Positions 8,427-17,198 of a stretch of DNA of 64,000 bases are shown here, in pieces; the stretch's first letter is position 1, and the number at the start of each line of letters is the position of its first letter. The stretch is from contig OMQN01000002.1 of the NCBI GenBank assembly GCA_900313235.1, positions 1 to 64,000 of the forward strand, read 5' to 3'. The notes under the pieces are model-generated. The model was not told the origin of the DNA. It worked only from the letters and a program-made list of their open reading frames with translations, and did no database searches. A program made the position numbers and the translations under genes. The DNA comes from an uncultured Prevotellaceae bacterium (lineage in GTDB: Bacteria > Bacteroidota > Bacteroidia > Bacteroidales > Bacteroidaceae).

Positions 8427-9548
8427 TTAATTTTCATCTGTAACGGGAAACTCCATGAGGTATGCCTTGATGAAGTCGTCGAGTTTGCCGTTCATCACAC
8501 CATCGACATCGCTGGTCTGGTAGTTGGTGCGATGGTCTTTGACACGACGGTCGTCGAAGACATAGGAGCGAATTTGTGAGCCCCACTCAATCTTCTTCTT
8601 GCCAGCTTCAATCTTGGCCTGAGCCTCCAGACGCTTCTGCATGGCACGGTCGTAGAGTTGTGAACGCAACAGTGCCATGGCACGCTCCTTGTTCTTGGGC
8701 TGGTCGCGTGTCTCGGTATTCTCGATGAGGATTTCCTCTTCCTCGCCCGTGTCGGGGTCGGTGTACCAGTAGCGCAAACGCACACCAGACTCCACCTTGT
8801 TGACGTTCTGACCACCGGCACCAGAACTGCGGAAGGTATCCCACGACAGTTTGGCAGGGTCTACATATACCTCGATGGTGTCATCGACGAGTGGGGTTAC
8901 GAAGACAGAGGCAAAGCTGGTCATGCGCTTGCCCTGTGCATTATAGGGCGAGACACGTACTAGACGGTGGACTCCATTCTCGCTCTTGAGGTAGCCATAG
9001 GCATATTCGCCGCCCTCTATCTGCATGGTGACACTCTTGATGCCGGCCTCGTCGCCGTCCTGCAGGTTGGCAATAGAAACCTTATAGCCGTGTGCCTCAG
9101 CCCATCGCTGGTACATACGCATCAGCATCTGTGCCCAGTCTTGAGCCTCTGTGCCACCAGCGCCAGAGTTGATTTTCAGCACGCACTCCATGGGGTCTTC
9201 CTGTTGGCGTAGCATGTTCTTCAGTTCCAAGGCTTCGATGGCCTCGATGGCTTTCTGGTAGTTGGCGTCCACCTCCTGTTCAGTAACCATCTCCTCCTTG
9301 TAGAAATCGAAGGCCAACTGCAACTCGTCGGCAGCGGTGCGCACATCTTGGTAGCCGTCAATCCATTTCTTGATGGCTTTTACCTTTTTCATCTGCTCCT
9401 CAGCGCGCTTCTGGTCTTCCCAGAAGTCGGGAGCCTGGGTACGAAGATCCTCCTCTTCGTATTCCATCTTCTTCTCGTCTATTTTCAGGTACTTGTACAG
9501 CGCGTCGGCACGGTCAAGTACATCTTTTAATTGGTCTTGTGTAATCAT
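8427..9548 (-). CDS. prfB: Peptide chain release factor 2, no frameshift site
   Basis: Releases finished peptides at UGA and UAA. The GGQ motif lies in SSGAGGQNVNKVE near residue 245. The codon-recognition tripeptide, SPF in E. coli RF2, reads SPY here (RVSPYNAQGKR near residue 202). In many bacteria an in-frame UGA after about codon 25 forces a +1 shift; this gene is continuously open through that region, with TAC CTG AAA ATA GAC, so no autoregulatory shift is needed. Length 373. Confidence 0.93.
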   Translation of the reverse strand: MITQDQLKDVLDRADALYKYLKIDEKKMEYEEEDLRTQAPDFWEDQKRAEEQMKKVKAIKKWIDGYQDVRTAADELQLAFDFYKEEMVTEQEVDANYQKAIEAIEALELKNMLRQQEDPMECVLKINSGAGGTEAQDWAQMLMRMYQRWAEAHGYKVSIANLQDGDEAGIKSVTMQIEGGEYAYGYLKSENGVHRLVRVSPYNAQGKRMTSFASVFVTPLVDDTIEVYVDPAKLSWDTFRSSGAGGQNVNKVESGVRLRYWYTDPDTGEEEEILIENTETRDQPKNKERAMALLRSQLYDRAMQKRLEAQAKIEAGKKKIEWGSQIRSYVFDDRRVKDHRTNYQTSDVDGVMNGKLDDFIKAYLMEFPVTDEN

Positions 9549-9551
9549 ATT

Positions 9552-11360
9552 TTATTCTGCGTACATCGCGTCAATCTCTGCTTTGTAGTTTTCGTTGAGG
9601 ACGCGGCGTTTAATTTTCAGCGTGTTCGTCAACTCACCCTTCTCCATAGACAGGTGGTGGGGCAGTAGGGTAAAGCGCTTCACCTGTTCGTAGTGGGCCA
9701 GTTGCTGTTGGAGGGTGTCGATACGCTCATGCATCATCTCAATGATGCGCTGGTCGGCACAGAGCTGTTCGCGACTGTCGAAGGCGATGCCGTGTTCGCG
9801 GGCATATTCCTCCAACAGAGAGTAGACAGGTACGATGAGTGCTGACACAAACTTGCGCTGGTCGGCAATGATGCATATCTGGTCTATGTATTTGTCTACC
9901 AGTAGCTTCGACTCAATCATCTGCGGTGCGATATACTTGCCGTTGCTGGTCTTGAAGAGGTCCTTGATGCGCTCTTTCAAGAACAGCTCGCCATCTTTCA
10001 GGTAGCCAGCATCGCCGGTACGGAAGTAGCCGTCCTCGGTAAACGCCTGTTTGGTAAGATCCTCGCGGTTGTAGTAACCGACGGTTATCGTCGGGCCCTT
10101 GAGCAGGATCTCGCCCTCTTCGCTAATTTTGATGTCGATGCCTTCGATAGGCTGGCCTACCGAACCTACAGTGTAAGGTTCGCCAAGATGGTCGCACGTC
10201 ACCGTTGCCAGTGACTCGGTGAGACCGTAGCCTACCACCATGTTGATGCCGATGGAATGGACGAATTCCTCTACATGCTCAGAGACGGCGGCACCTGCTG
10301 TTGGGAAGAAATGCGCATTCTCCAATCCCAGCTCCTTGCGTACCAGCGAGAAGACGGTGCGGTTCAGTACTCCGTATTCCAGATGCAGGGTTATTGGTGG
10401 TTTCTTGCCCTTGCTGAGGTATTCAATGTTATGGCGGCGACCTACCGACAAGGCATGCTTGAACAGTTTGCGCTGCATGCTGCTGGCATGATCAATCTTG
10501 TCCATGACACCCATATAGACCTTCTCCCAGAAGCGAGGAACGGCCGACATACAGGTGGGGTGGGTGTCGCGCATGGACTGCTGCACCTCCTGTGGATGCG
10601 TGTTGACAATCATCCTTGCTCCAGCATAGAGGCAGAGAATGGCCCAGCCACGCTCAAAGATGTGTGTGTATGGCAGGAAGTTCATGATGCGGTCGTCCTC
10701 GTTGACGGGTACACACTTTCCATTCGCAATCATGGCGGCATGGAACTGTCCGTGCGTCAGAATCACTCCTTTGGAGTCGCCGGTAGTTCCACTGGTATAG
10801 AGAATGTTGGCGATGTCGTCGTCGTTGGCTTGGCTTTGCAGCTTCTCCACTTCCGTCTGACGGGGCAGGTTCTCGCCGAGTTTCAGGAAGTCAGTGAAGT
10901 AGATGGCAGTGGACTCATGCTCGGAAATCTTGACCATCTGGTCAAAGACGATGATGCGTTCCAACGTGGGACATAGTGAGAAGATGCGGCGCGCCTTGTC
11001 GTACTGGTCCTGTTCGCCAACAAACAAAAAACGTATCTTGGCATCGTTGACCATAAACTGTATCTGCTGCTCGGAACTGGTGGCGTAGAAAGGGATGGTG
11101 ACGGCCCGGATGCCCCAGGCACCAAAGTCGCACTCTATATATTGCACGGAATTCTGAGAGAAGATACCGATGTTCTCCTGTACCTTCACACCCAGATTCA
11201 ACAGGGCATTACTGACCTGCTTAACGGTCGTCGAGACCTGATTCCAACTGAGCGATTTCCATTCCTTACCACCGAAATCCTGATAAATCAGCATCTCGCG
11301 GTCGCCATACTTCTTTGCCTGCTCATGCACCAGCACAGACATGTGACAATTTGCTTGCAT
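9552..11360 (-). CDS. Long-chain fatty acid-CoA ligase (AMP-binding)
   Basis: Activates fatty acids with ATP and CoA through an acyl-adenylate. The AMP-binding P-loop-like motif LYTSGTTGDSKGVILTH is near residue 190, with YTHIFERG, GYGLTES near 375 and the YFRTGDAGYL hinge near 445. Length 602 and the order of motifs match bacterial/plastid long-chain acyl-CoA synthetases. Head of a run with prfB (3-base gap), the small membrane protein and the CYTH gene. Substrate chain length cannot be told from sequence. Confidence 0.9.
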   Translation of the reverse strand: MQANCHMSVLVHEQAKKYGDREMLIYQDFGGKEWKSLSWNQVSTTVKQVSNALLNLGVKVQENIGIFSQNSVQYIECDFGAWGIRAVTIPFYATSSEQQIQFMVNDAKIRFLFVGEQDQYDKARRIFSLCPTLERIIVFDQMVKISEHESTAIYFTDFLKLGENLPRQTEVEKLQSQANDDDIANILYTSGTTGDSKGVILTHGQFHAAMIANGKCVPVNEDDRIMNFLPYTHIFERGWAILCLYAGARMIVNTHPQEVQQSMRDTHPTCMSAVPRFWEKVYMGVMDKIDHASSMQRKLFKHALSVGRRHNIEYLSKGKKPPITLHLEYGVLNRTVFSLVRKELGLENAHFFPTAGAAVSEHVEEFVHSIGINMVVGYGLTESLATVTCDHLGEPYTVGSVGQPIEGIDIKISEEGEILLKGPTITVGYYNREDLTKQAFTEDGYFRTGDAGYLKDGELFLKERIKDLFKTSNGKYIAPQMIESKLLVDKYIDQICIIADQRKFVSALIVPVYSLLEEYAREHGIAFDSREQLCADQRIIEMMHERIDTLQQQLAHYEQVKRFTLLPHHLSMEKGELTNTLKIKRRVLNENYKAEIDAMYAE

Positions 11361-11386
11361 AACTCTCTCTATTTATTAATTAGGTG

Positions 11387-11394
11387 CAAAATTA
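11387..11394 (-). promoter_or_regulatory. Candidate -7 box for the acyl-CoA ligase run
   Basis: Minus-strand TAATTTTG fits TAnnTTTG, 26 bases before the ATG at 11360. No matching -33 TTTG was found. Confidence 0.35.
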
Positions 11395-11402
11395 CAAATA
11401 AT

Positions 11403-11433
11403 TTATGAATTATGCATTATGAATTATGAATTA
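11403..11433. repeat. AT-rich ATTATGAATT-type repeat
   Basis: The intergenic spacer holds repeated units of the form ATTATGAATTATG(C)ATTATG between two divergent genes. Such low-complexity units occur widely between genes in this phylum; here they separate two divergent promoters. Confidence 0.55.
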
Positions 11434-11438
11434 TTTCG

Positions 11439-11446
11439 TATCTTTG
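11439..11446 (+). promoter_or_regulatory. -7 box very close to the M20 deacylase ATG
   Basis: TATCTTTG ends exactly 8 bases before the ATG at 11455. With transcription starting a few bases after the box, the mRNA leader would be almost absent. Confidence 0.5.
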
Positions 11447-11454
11447 CGTCGATT

Positions 11455-12510
11455 ATGGATATTCAAGCATATACACAAGAGGCCGTTGGGTTGTTGAAAC
11501 TGCTTATCAGTACGCCCTCCGTCAGCCGTGACGAGACGGATGCAGCAGACATTCTGGCCGATTTCATCGGCAAATGCGGACTGCCGTGTCAGCGTATCGG
11601 TAACAATCTGCTGGTATGCGAACAACTGGACACCGAGAAACCTACCGTCCTGCTTTGTGCCCATATCGATACGGTAAAACCTGTCAGCACCTGGACGCTT
11701 GACCCGTTTACGCCGACCATCGAGGGCGACCGCCTTTACGGATTAGGCAGTAACGACTGTGGTGGTGGTCTGGTCAGTCTGTTGCAGGCATACCGTTGTC
11801 TTCGTGGGAGAACCATGAAGTACAATCTGGTGTATCTGGCATCGTGCGAGGAAGAGGTCAGCGGTGCCAACGGTTTCTCTTTGGCATTGCCTCAGCTGCC
11901 AAAAATTGATGTGGCTATCGTCGGCGAACCGACTGGTATGCAGCCGGCCATTGCTGAACGTGGACTGATGGTCATCGATGGTGTGGCCCATGGCAAGAGT
12001 GGCCATGCAGCCCGTAATGAGGGCGTCAATGCCATCTATGAGGCGCTGGACGATTTAGTGTGGTTGCGCGACTACCGTTTCACCAAGGAGAGTGCACTGC
12101 TGGGGGCTACCAAGATGACGGTGACAGTGCTGAATAGCGGTACCCAACATAATGTGGTACCTGACGAGTGCCGCTTTGTCATCGACGTGCGCCCCAATGA
12201 ATATTACGAGAATGAGTACCTCTTCGCCTTCCTAAAGAAACACATGAAGAAGTGTGAACTCACTGCCCGTTCCTTCCGACTGCGGTCCTCGCATATCGAC
12301 GAAGAGCATCCGCTGATACAGCATTGCAAGGCGATGGGTATGCAGCCTTTTGGCTCTCCAACGCTCAGTGATCAGGCGCTGATGCCATTTCCCTCTTTCA
12401 AATTAGGACCTGGCGACAGTGCGCGCAGTCATAGCGCCGATGAGTACATCGGTATTAGCGAGATAGCCAATGCCATAGAAACGTATGTTCAGCTAATAGC
12501 TAACTGCTAA
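11455..12510 (+). CDS. M20 family metallo-deacylase (ArgE/DapE type)
   Basis: Two-zinc amidohydrolase of 351 residues. Zinc and catalytic motifs are present: AHIDTV near residue 65, GSNDCGGG near 100, SCEEEVSG near 133, VGEPTG near 156 and a C-terminal SHSADEY. In Bacteroidota such proteins often remove the acyl group from N-acyl-ornithine or N-acyl-citrulline in arginine synthesis, but dipeptidase or DapE activity cannot be excluded. The ATG at 11455 is preferred to one at 11419 inside repeat DNA. The last codons (LIANC then stop) come from a 14-base tandem repeat. Confidence 0.83.
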   Translation: MDIQAYTQEAVGLLKLLISTPSVSRDETDAADILADFIGKCGLPCQRIGNNLLVCEQLDTEKPTVLLCAHIDTVKPVSTWTLDPFTPTIEGDRLYGLGSNDCGGGLVSLLQAYRCLRGRTMKYNLVYLASCEEEVSGANGFSLALPQLPKIDVAIVGEPTGMQPAIAERGLMVIDGVAHGKSGHAARNEGVNAIYEALDDLVWLRDYRFTKESALLGATKMTVTVLNSGTQHNVVPDECRFVIDVRPNEYYENEYLFAFLKKHMKKCELTARSFRLRSSHIDEEHPLIQHCKAMGMQPFGSPTLSDQALMPFPSFKLGPGDSARSHSADEYIGISEIANAIETYVQLIANC

Positions 12511-12520
12511 TAGCTAACTG
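12493..12520 (+). repeat. 14-base tandem repeat spanning a stop codon
   Basis: CTAATAGCTAACTG is repeated head to tail at 12493-12506 and 12507-12520. The first unit supplies the C-terminal residues and the stop codon of the M20 gene. Same repeat type as inside holB near 6121. Confidence 0.75.
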
Positions 12521-12537
12521 CCAACAGCCAACATCCC

Positions 12538-13998
12538 TCAACGCCCCAACCAACTCTCTGGGTTCAGCTTGGCAGTCTCCTTACGCAACTGGAACTGCAG
12601 AATGTTGTCGGTACCTACACGGCCTAATGACTGACGGGTACTGACGCGCTGTCCACGATGTACGTTGACGCTGGCCAGATTACAATAGACGGAGATATAG
12701 CTACCGTGGCGCACCATGACAACCATGGTACCACCGAAGCTGAAGACACCACTGACCTCACCGTCGAAGATGCTGCGAGCCTGGGCGCCATTCTCACCTT
12801 TTATATTAATACCCTTGTTGTCAAGCGTCACATTGTGCAGGCCCTCTACGTTGTACTGCCCGAAATGGCTGACAACACGATAGGGACCTGTGATAGGCAT
12901 GGGCAGTCGGCCGCGGTTGCTTTCGAAGTTGCCACTGATGCGGACATCCTCTGAAGGTGGCGTCATCGGCATGCTCTCTGCTTTGCGCTGGGCAGCGACA
13001 CGCTTCTCCTCAGCCTCACGCACACGCCGCTCAGCTTCCTCGCGGCTCTTCTTGTCTTTGGCAGCCATCGCCTCGGCACGAGCTTTCTCTTCACGGGCCT
13101 TGGCCTCGGCAAGTTCACGCTCACGGGCTGCTGCTTCTGCACGGCGGCGTGCTTCTGCTTCCGCACGGGCTTTCTGACGGGCCACCTCCTCAGCAATGAG
13201 TCGGTCAATCTGAGCATTCAGTGCAGCATCTTTCTTCTTCTGCTGGGCTATGATGCTCTGGATGGTTTTCTGCTCTTTCTGCAACGACTTTACCACGTTC
13301 TGTTGTTCAGTCTGCTTGCCCTCCAGAGCTTGGCGCTCACGCTCACCCTTTGCCAGCAACTGTGCCTTATGGTCCTTGGCAACGCTGATTTCGAGGAATT
13401 TGTTGTTGACCTCTTCCTGCTGCGCCTTGACCTCGTCTCCTTGCACATGCTGGTAGGCCGCATATTCTCGCATGAAGCGCAGGCGACGGAACATCTGCGC
13501 AAAGTTGTCAGCACTGAAGATAAACATCATCTGACTCTGTGCAGAGCGGTTGCGGTGCATGTAGCGCATCGACTTGACATACCGTTTTTTACAGTCGGCC
13601 AGCATCTTCTGCAACTCCTCCAGTTGTATGCTCAGCGTCTCGATTTCTCCATCAAGATGGTTGATGTCGTGGCGGATGGTATCAATGGTACGGCGCTTGC
13701 CGGCAATCTCTGTGTTCAGAATCATCAGGTTCTGCAGGCGCTTCTTGACGTCCTTCTGTGTGTTGGCCAGTCGACGCTCCTGCTCCTTGATCTGTTGCTG
13801 TATCTTTTTGCGCTCCTTCTCCAAAGCCTGTACCGTGGTAGGCTGTTTGGTAGACTTGGTGCTCTTGGCAGACTTCTTGGCTTTGGCTTTTTTCCCGGTG
13901 GTAGCGGTCTTCTTAGCCGCAGGCTTACGACGCTGTTGAGCCTGCGGTGTCAGGGTAAAACCCAATAGAAGTAAAAGTATAATGCCTATTCGCTTCAT
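12538..13998 (-). CDS. EnvC-like coiled-coil protein with degenerate LytM domain
   Basis: Exported protein of 486 residues: signal peptide 1-20, a Lys/Ala-rich stretch to about 55, a long coiled coil (about 60-340, with a very charged Ala-Arg-Glu-Lys segment), then a LytM-like domain from about 365. The zinc ligands HxxxD and HxH are replaced (LDNKGINIKG and ILQFQLR), so it should not cut peptidoglycan itself; EnvC-like proteins act by switching on amidases. It ends a dut-TPR-DUF4292 run, 9 bases after the DUF4292 gene. Confidence 0.85.
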   Translation of the reverse strand: MKRIGIILLLLLGFTLTPQAQQRRKPAAKKTATTGKKAKAKKSAKSTKSTKQPTTVQALEKERKKIQQQIKEQERRLANTQKDVKKRLQNLMILNTEIAGKRRTIDTIRHDINHLDGEIETLSIQLEELQKMLADCKKRYVKSMRYMHRNRSAQSQMMFIFSADNFAQMFRRLRFMREYAAYQHVQGDEVKAQQEEVNNKFLEISVAKDHKAQLLAKGERERQALEGKQTEQQNVVKSLQKEQKTIQSIIAQQKKKDAALNAQIDRLIAEEVARQKARAEAEARRRAEAAARERELAEAKAREEKARAEAMAAKDKKSREEAERRVREAEEKRVAAQRKAESMPMTPPSEDVRISGNFESNRGRLPMPITGPYRVVSHFGQYNVEGLHNVTLDNKGINIKGENGAQARSIFDGEVSGVFSFGGTMVVMVRHGSYISVYCNLASVNVHRGQRVSTRQSLGRVGTDNILQFQLRKETAKLNPESWLGR

Positions 13999-14007
13999 CC
14001 CTGCTGT

Positions 14008-14928
14008 TTAGAGTGACATAAAGCGACGCAGTATTTCGTCGACAGGCATCTGGCGATATTTTCCGGAGAGTACCGTGCGGGGCTCCCAGTCTTCGTCATT
14101 ACCAATATAGTTGAGTATCATCTCCAGTTTTACTTCTTTGTCAGGAGTGCTGAAGCTTACCTTGTGGTCCATGGGGAACATCTTGCGGTTGCTGGCCTTG
14201 AAGTTGCCATAGTCCCAGTTGAGCTGGTAGTTGCCACGGAGGTAATTGTTATAGAGCACGTTGGCCATCTTGATGCGAGCCGTCTCGCGTTCTGTCAGCC
14301 AGCGATAGGACAGAACGTCGTTCTCAAAGGAAACGATGACGTCATTGTCGACACCGGCATCGGTGGTAAACTTTCTCAGGTTCCTTTCTGTCAGACGCGA
14401 CTTGCCAGGCTGGAAGAGTTCGTTCCAGAACAAGGCCTGCAGCATGTAGAAGTCGACACCGCTATGACGGAAGAAGTCCAGCTGCGCATAAGGTACCTTC
14501 AGGTACTGCTTGTTGATGCGGTCTACGATGAGCACATAGTCCTGCGTAAACTCCAGACGGCCGGCTTCTACAAAGCCGAACGCCATCAGTTGCAGTCGGA
14601 TGACATCGTCGCGTTTCATCTTCAGATTGCCCGTTAGTGTCATCTGACGGTTGCCCAACTCTACGGTGAATTTGAGTTTAGAGGTGATGAAACGCGTTGA
14701 CTGCGCATTGTCTGTTACCTTCTGCAGATAAGCATCTTTCTCCAGCGTGTCTGGTATAGCTGTTATTGCTGTTGCAGTTGTCGCTGTTGTTGCTGTTGTT
14801 GCTGTATCAGGTGTTGCGCCTTTCGGCTGGCCCGACTTGCGTCCCAAGCCCCGACTACTGCCGCACGATGCTGCCAGTATCACAGCCATAGCCATTGCGG
14901 TCATCTTCCAATAACGTAGTGCTTTCAT
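14008..14928 (-). CDS. DUF4292-type lipoprotein
   Basis: Predicted lipoprotein of 306 residues: lipobox in VILAASC near residue 22, then a Thr/Ala repeat (TATTATTATTATAITAI) linker, then a beta-rich domain of a kind usually labelled DUF4292, which resembles LolA/LolB-like lipid carriers in outline. Its place between a TPR protein and an EnvC-like protein is common in Bacteroidota and suggests envelope work. It overlaps the TPR gene stop by 4 bases (ATGA). Confidence 0.75.
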   Translation of the reverse strand: MKALRYWKMTAMAMAVILAASCGSSRGLGRKSGQPKGATPDTATTATTATTATAITAIPDTLEKDAYLQKVTDNAQSTRFITSKLKFTVELGNRQMTLTGNLKMKRDDVIRLQLMAFGFVEAGRLEFTQDYVLIVDRINKQYLKVPYAQLDFFRHSGVDFYMLQALFWNELFQPGKSRLTERNLRKFTTDAGVDNDVIVSFENDVLSYRWLTERETARIKMANVLYNNYLRGNYQLNWDYGNFKASNRKMFPMDHKVSFSTPDKEVKLEMILNYIGNDEDWEPRTVLSGKYRQMPVDEILRRFMSL

Positions 14929-16649
14929 TCTTTGACGTATTTTTTGAGTTTGATTTTCCGTGTTAATATCTGTCGTCGGTCGTCCTTGACCTCAGAGTCG
15001 GCCGATGCACGCTCCAGCGCCTTTTGCCAGAACTCGACAGCTTGCTCCTTCTCACCGGCATGGTAATAGATGTCTCCTGCGTGTTCCAGTAAGACGGCCG
15101 ATGCGTCGCTGTCGTTCTCCAGCGTGAGGTCTATATATTTGCGGGCCTCGTCATAGCGTTTCTGCATGAAGAGTATCCACGCATAGGTGTCCAGGTAGGT
15201 GGCGTTCTTCGGTTCTGCCTTGATGGTGCGGAACGACATGCGCTCGGCCTCATCCAGTCGGATGCCTTTCTCGCTGAGGTAGTAGGCGTAGTTGTTCAGA
15301 CAACCAATGTTGTCATCTTTCCATACCAGACAGGAGTCATAGGCGGCAAAGGCTTCCTGTTCCATACCCTTCTGGTGCATGATGTCACCCAGCACGGCAT
15401 AGAAGTCGCTGACGATTGCTGGGTCGCTGTCGCTGTTGATGACGTCAATACCATTCTGGAAGGCGTTGAGGGCGTTGTCAAGCTCTCCCTTTTGGTAGTA
15501 GGCAATGCCCTGATAATAGTAGAAGGCCATCTCGTCGGGGTTGTACTGGCGGGCAGCCTTACATAAGTCAATGATGCGGTCGCGGTCTTCAGCCTGCCAG
15601 GCATAGTTTACCAGCTGCATGCGGACGGAAACATTGTCGGGCGACATCTCCAAGACCTTTTCCAATACCAGGCGAATGCTGTCATTGGGCATCTTCTTCA
15701 TGTTCATATACGATGCACAGAAGATGGCCATGTCGCTGTCGCTCTCCGGCATGTCCAGCAGTCGGTGGAACAGCTGCAGCACGCGGGTAGAGTCACCTCC
15801 AGTCTGTTCGCTCTCGCCAATGACCTGTCGCATCAGTGCCACACGGTCGTCTGTCGTGGCGTTCTTGTTGAAGAGCACACGCTCTATCATATTGTTGGCA
15901 TTGACGGAGTCCTTCTGGTCGTTATAGTAAGCCAGCAGCGCCATCTGTGCGTTGCGGTTTGACGGTTCTTCCTTCAGCACCTTCTCATAGATGGCTACAG
16001 CCCTTTTCTTCTGGCCGTTGATATAGAGCGTGTTGGCATAGAGGCAACGGTAGTTGTTGTCGTTGGGATACTGGTCGGCCAGCATCTTCATCTCGGCAAT
16101 GGCTGCCTTCTTGTCGCCCTTTTGCGAGTAGAGGTTGCTCTTGGCATACGACAGACGTTCGCTCTTGCCCTCAATCGTTTCCAGACGTCCCAGCGTGCGG
16201 ATGGCATTGTCGTAGTCGCCCTGCTGCTCGTAGAGTTGTATCAGCAGTCCTAGCACGTCTTCGCGGTCGCGACTCTTCTCATAGAGTTTCTCCAGAGCCA
16301 CAATGGCTTCGGGGTATTTCCGCTGCGTCAGGTATGTGTTGGCCAGCGTCTCCACATAGGTCACGTTGTCGGGTTCTAAGTCTACGGCACGCTGGCAGTA
16401 TTTCAGCGAGATATCTTTCTGTTTCAGCGCTGCATAGTACTGTGCCAGATAGTAGTAGGCCTCAGAACGTGTGGAGTCGATGTCGATGCAGTGGCGAAAC
16501 AGGTCGAAGGCAGCATCGTTGTTTCCCTTCTCCCGCTGACAGATAGCATCCAGGAAAAAGGCATCATAGCGCCTTGCCGTGTCGTCTTGTGCCATAGCAC
16601 TGATAGCCATGACACATAGCATGCCTGTTATGTAACACCACTTCTTCAT
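14925..16649 (-). CDS. Exported TPR-repeat protein
   Basis: Signal peptide at 1-20 (ending ISAMAQ) followed by tetratricopeptide-type repeats over nearly the whole 574 residues, such as [29 protein letters not shown] and [15 protein letters not shown]. Probably a periplasmic scaffold. Start and stop overlap by 4 bases with dut upstream and the DUF4292 gene downstream, so the four genes are translated as a coupled set. Confidence 0.85.
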   Translation of the reverse strand: MKKWCYITGMLCVMAISAMAQDDTARRYDAFFLDAICQREKGNNDAAFDLFRHCIDIDSTRSEAYYYLAQYYAALKQKDISLKYCQRAVDLEPDNVTYVETLANTYLTQRKYPEAIVALEKLYEKSRDREDVLGLLIQLYEQQGDYDNAIRTLGRLETIEGKSERLSYAKSNLYSQKGDKKAAIAEMKMLADQYPNDNNYRCLYANTLYINGQKKRAVAIYEKVLKEEPSNRNAQMALLAYYNDQKDSVNANNMIERVLFNKNATTDDRVALMRQVIGESEQTGGDSTRVLQLFHRLLDMPESDSDMAIFCASYMNMKKMPNDSIRLVLEKVLEMSPDNVSVRMQLVNYAWQAEDRDRIIDLCKAARQYNPDEMAFYYYQGIAYYQKGELDNALNAFQNGIDVINSDSDPAIVSDFYAVLGDIMHQKGMEQEAFAAYDSCLVWKDDNIGCLNNYAYYLSEKGIRLDEAERMSFRTIKAEPKNATYLDTYAWILFMQKRYDEARKYIDLTLENDSDASAVLLEHAGDIYYHAGEKEQAVEFWQKALERASADSEVKDDRRQILTRKIKLKKYVKE

Positions 16650-17083
16650 TTCACTCCTGTATGGCCGTAACCGCCTTCGCCGCGTTCTGTCTCGTCGAGT
16701 TCCTCGACAACAACGAAGTCACCCTGCTCATGGCGGGCTATCACCATCTGCGCGATGCGCTCACCGTCGTTGACGACGAAATCCTCCTTCGACAGATTGA
16801 TAAGTACCACGCCAATCTCTCCACGATAGTCGGCATCGATGGTTCCTGGTGTGTTCAGCACCGTCAGTCCATGTTTTAGGGCCAGTCCGCTGCGTGGACG
16901 TACCTGTGCTTCATAGCCCTCTGGCAGGGCGATGTGCAGACCTGTAGGTATAAGGCGACGCTCCATAGGATGCAGCGTGATGGGCGCATCGAGATTGGCG
17001 CGCAAATCCATTCCGGCACTCTGTGGTGTAGCGTATGCTGGCAACTGCTGGTGCCCGCGGTTGACGACTTTAATTTTAATCAT
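16646..17083 (-). CDS. dut: dUTP diphosphatase
   Basis: Splits dUTP to dUMP and pyrophosphate, keeping uracil out of DNA and supplying dTMP synthesis. The five trimeric-dUTPase motifs can be read in order: [40 protein letters not shown], and GEGGYGHTG at the C-terminus. Length 145 is typical. The ATG at 17083 is chosen over the longer frame because the N-terminal strand IKIKVVNRG follows it. Opposite is dgt, another dNTP-pool enzyme. Confidence 0.95.
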   Translation of the reverse strand: MIKIKVVNRGHQQLPAYATPQSAGMDLRANLDAPITLHPMERRLIPTGLHIALPEGYEAQVRPRSGLALKHGLTVLNTPGTIDADYRGEIGVVLINLSKEDFVVNDGERIAQMVIARHEQGDFVVVEELDETERGEGGYGHTGVK

Positions 17084-17085
17084 TT

Positions 17086-17097
17086 CGAAACGTTTCG
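17086..17097. promoter_or_regulatory. 12-base perfect palindrome beside the dut start
   Basis: CGAAACGTTTCG lies 2 bases before the dut ATG, in the leader. The shape, with a central CG flanked by AAA/TTT, resembles operators of LacI-family repressors, but no such regulator is near, so this may be chance. Confidence 0.35.
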
Positions 17098-17111
17098 TAT
17101 TAAATAATGTG

Positions 17112-17143
17112 CAAAAGTAGTCATTTCTCTCCAAACAGACAAA
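17112..17143 (-). promoter_or_regulatory. Promoter of the dut-TPR-DUF4292-EnvC run
   Basis: Minus strand: TTTG (17143-17140), a 20-base spacer, then TACTTTTG (17119-17112). Both the boxes and the spacing fit the Bacteroidota consensus. The leader to the dut ATG is about 28 bases. Confidence 0.65.
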
Positions 17144-17182
17144 TAATTTCTCATTTTTCATCTCTAATCTTTAATTTATTGT

Positions 17183-17190
17183 TACCTTTG
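17183..17190 (+). promoter_or_regulatory. -7 box very close to the dgt ATG
   Basis: TACCTTTG ends 8 bases before the ATG at 17199, the same distance as for the M20 deacylase and the BASS transporter. A leaderless or nearly leaderless mRNA is expected. Confidence 0.5.
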
Positions 17191-17198
17191 CACTCATT

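Noticed and set aside
8427..9548. A hidden programmed frameshift in prfB
   Set aside because: The codons in the usual region read TAC CTG AAA ATA GAC with no in-frame stop, and the frame is open from ATG to stop.
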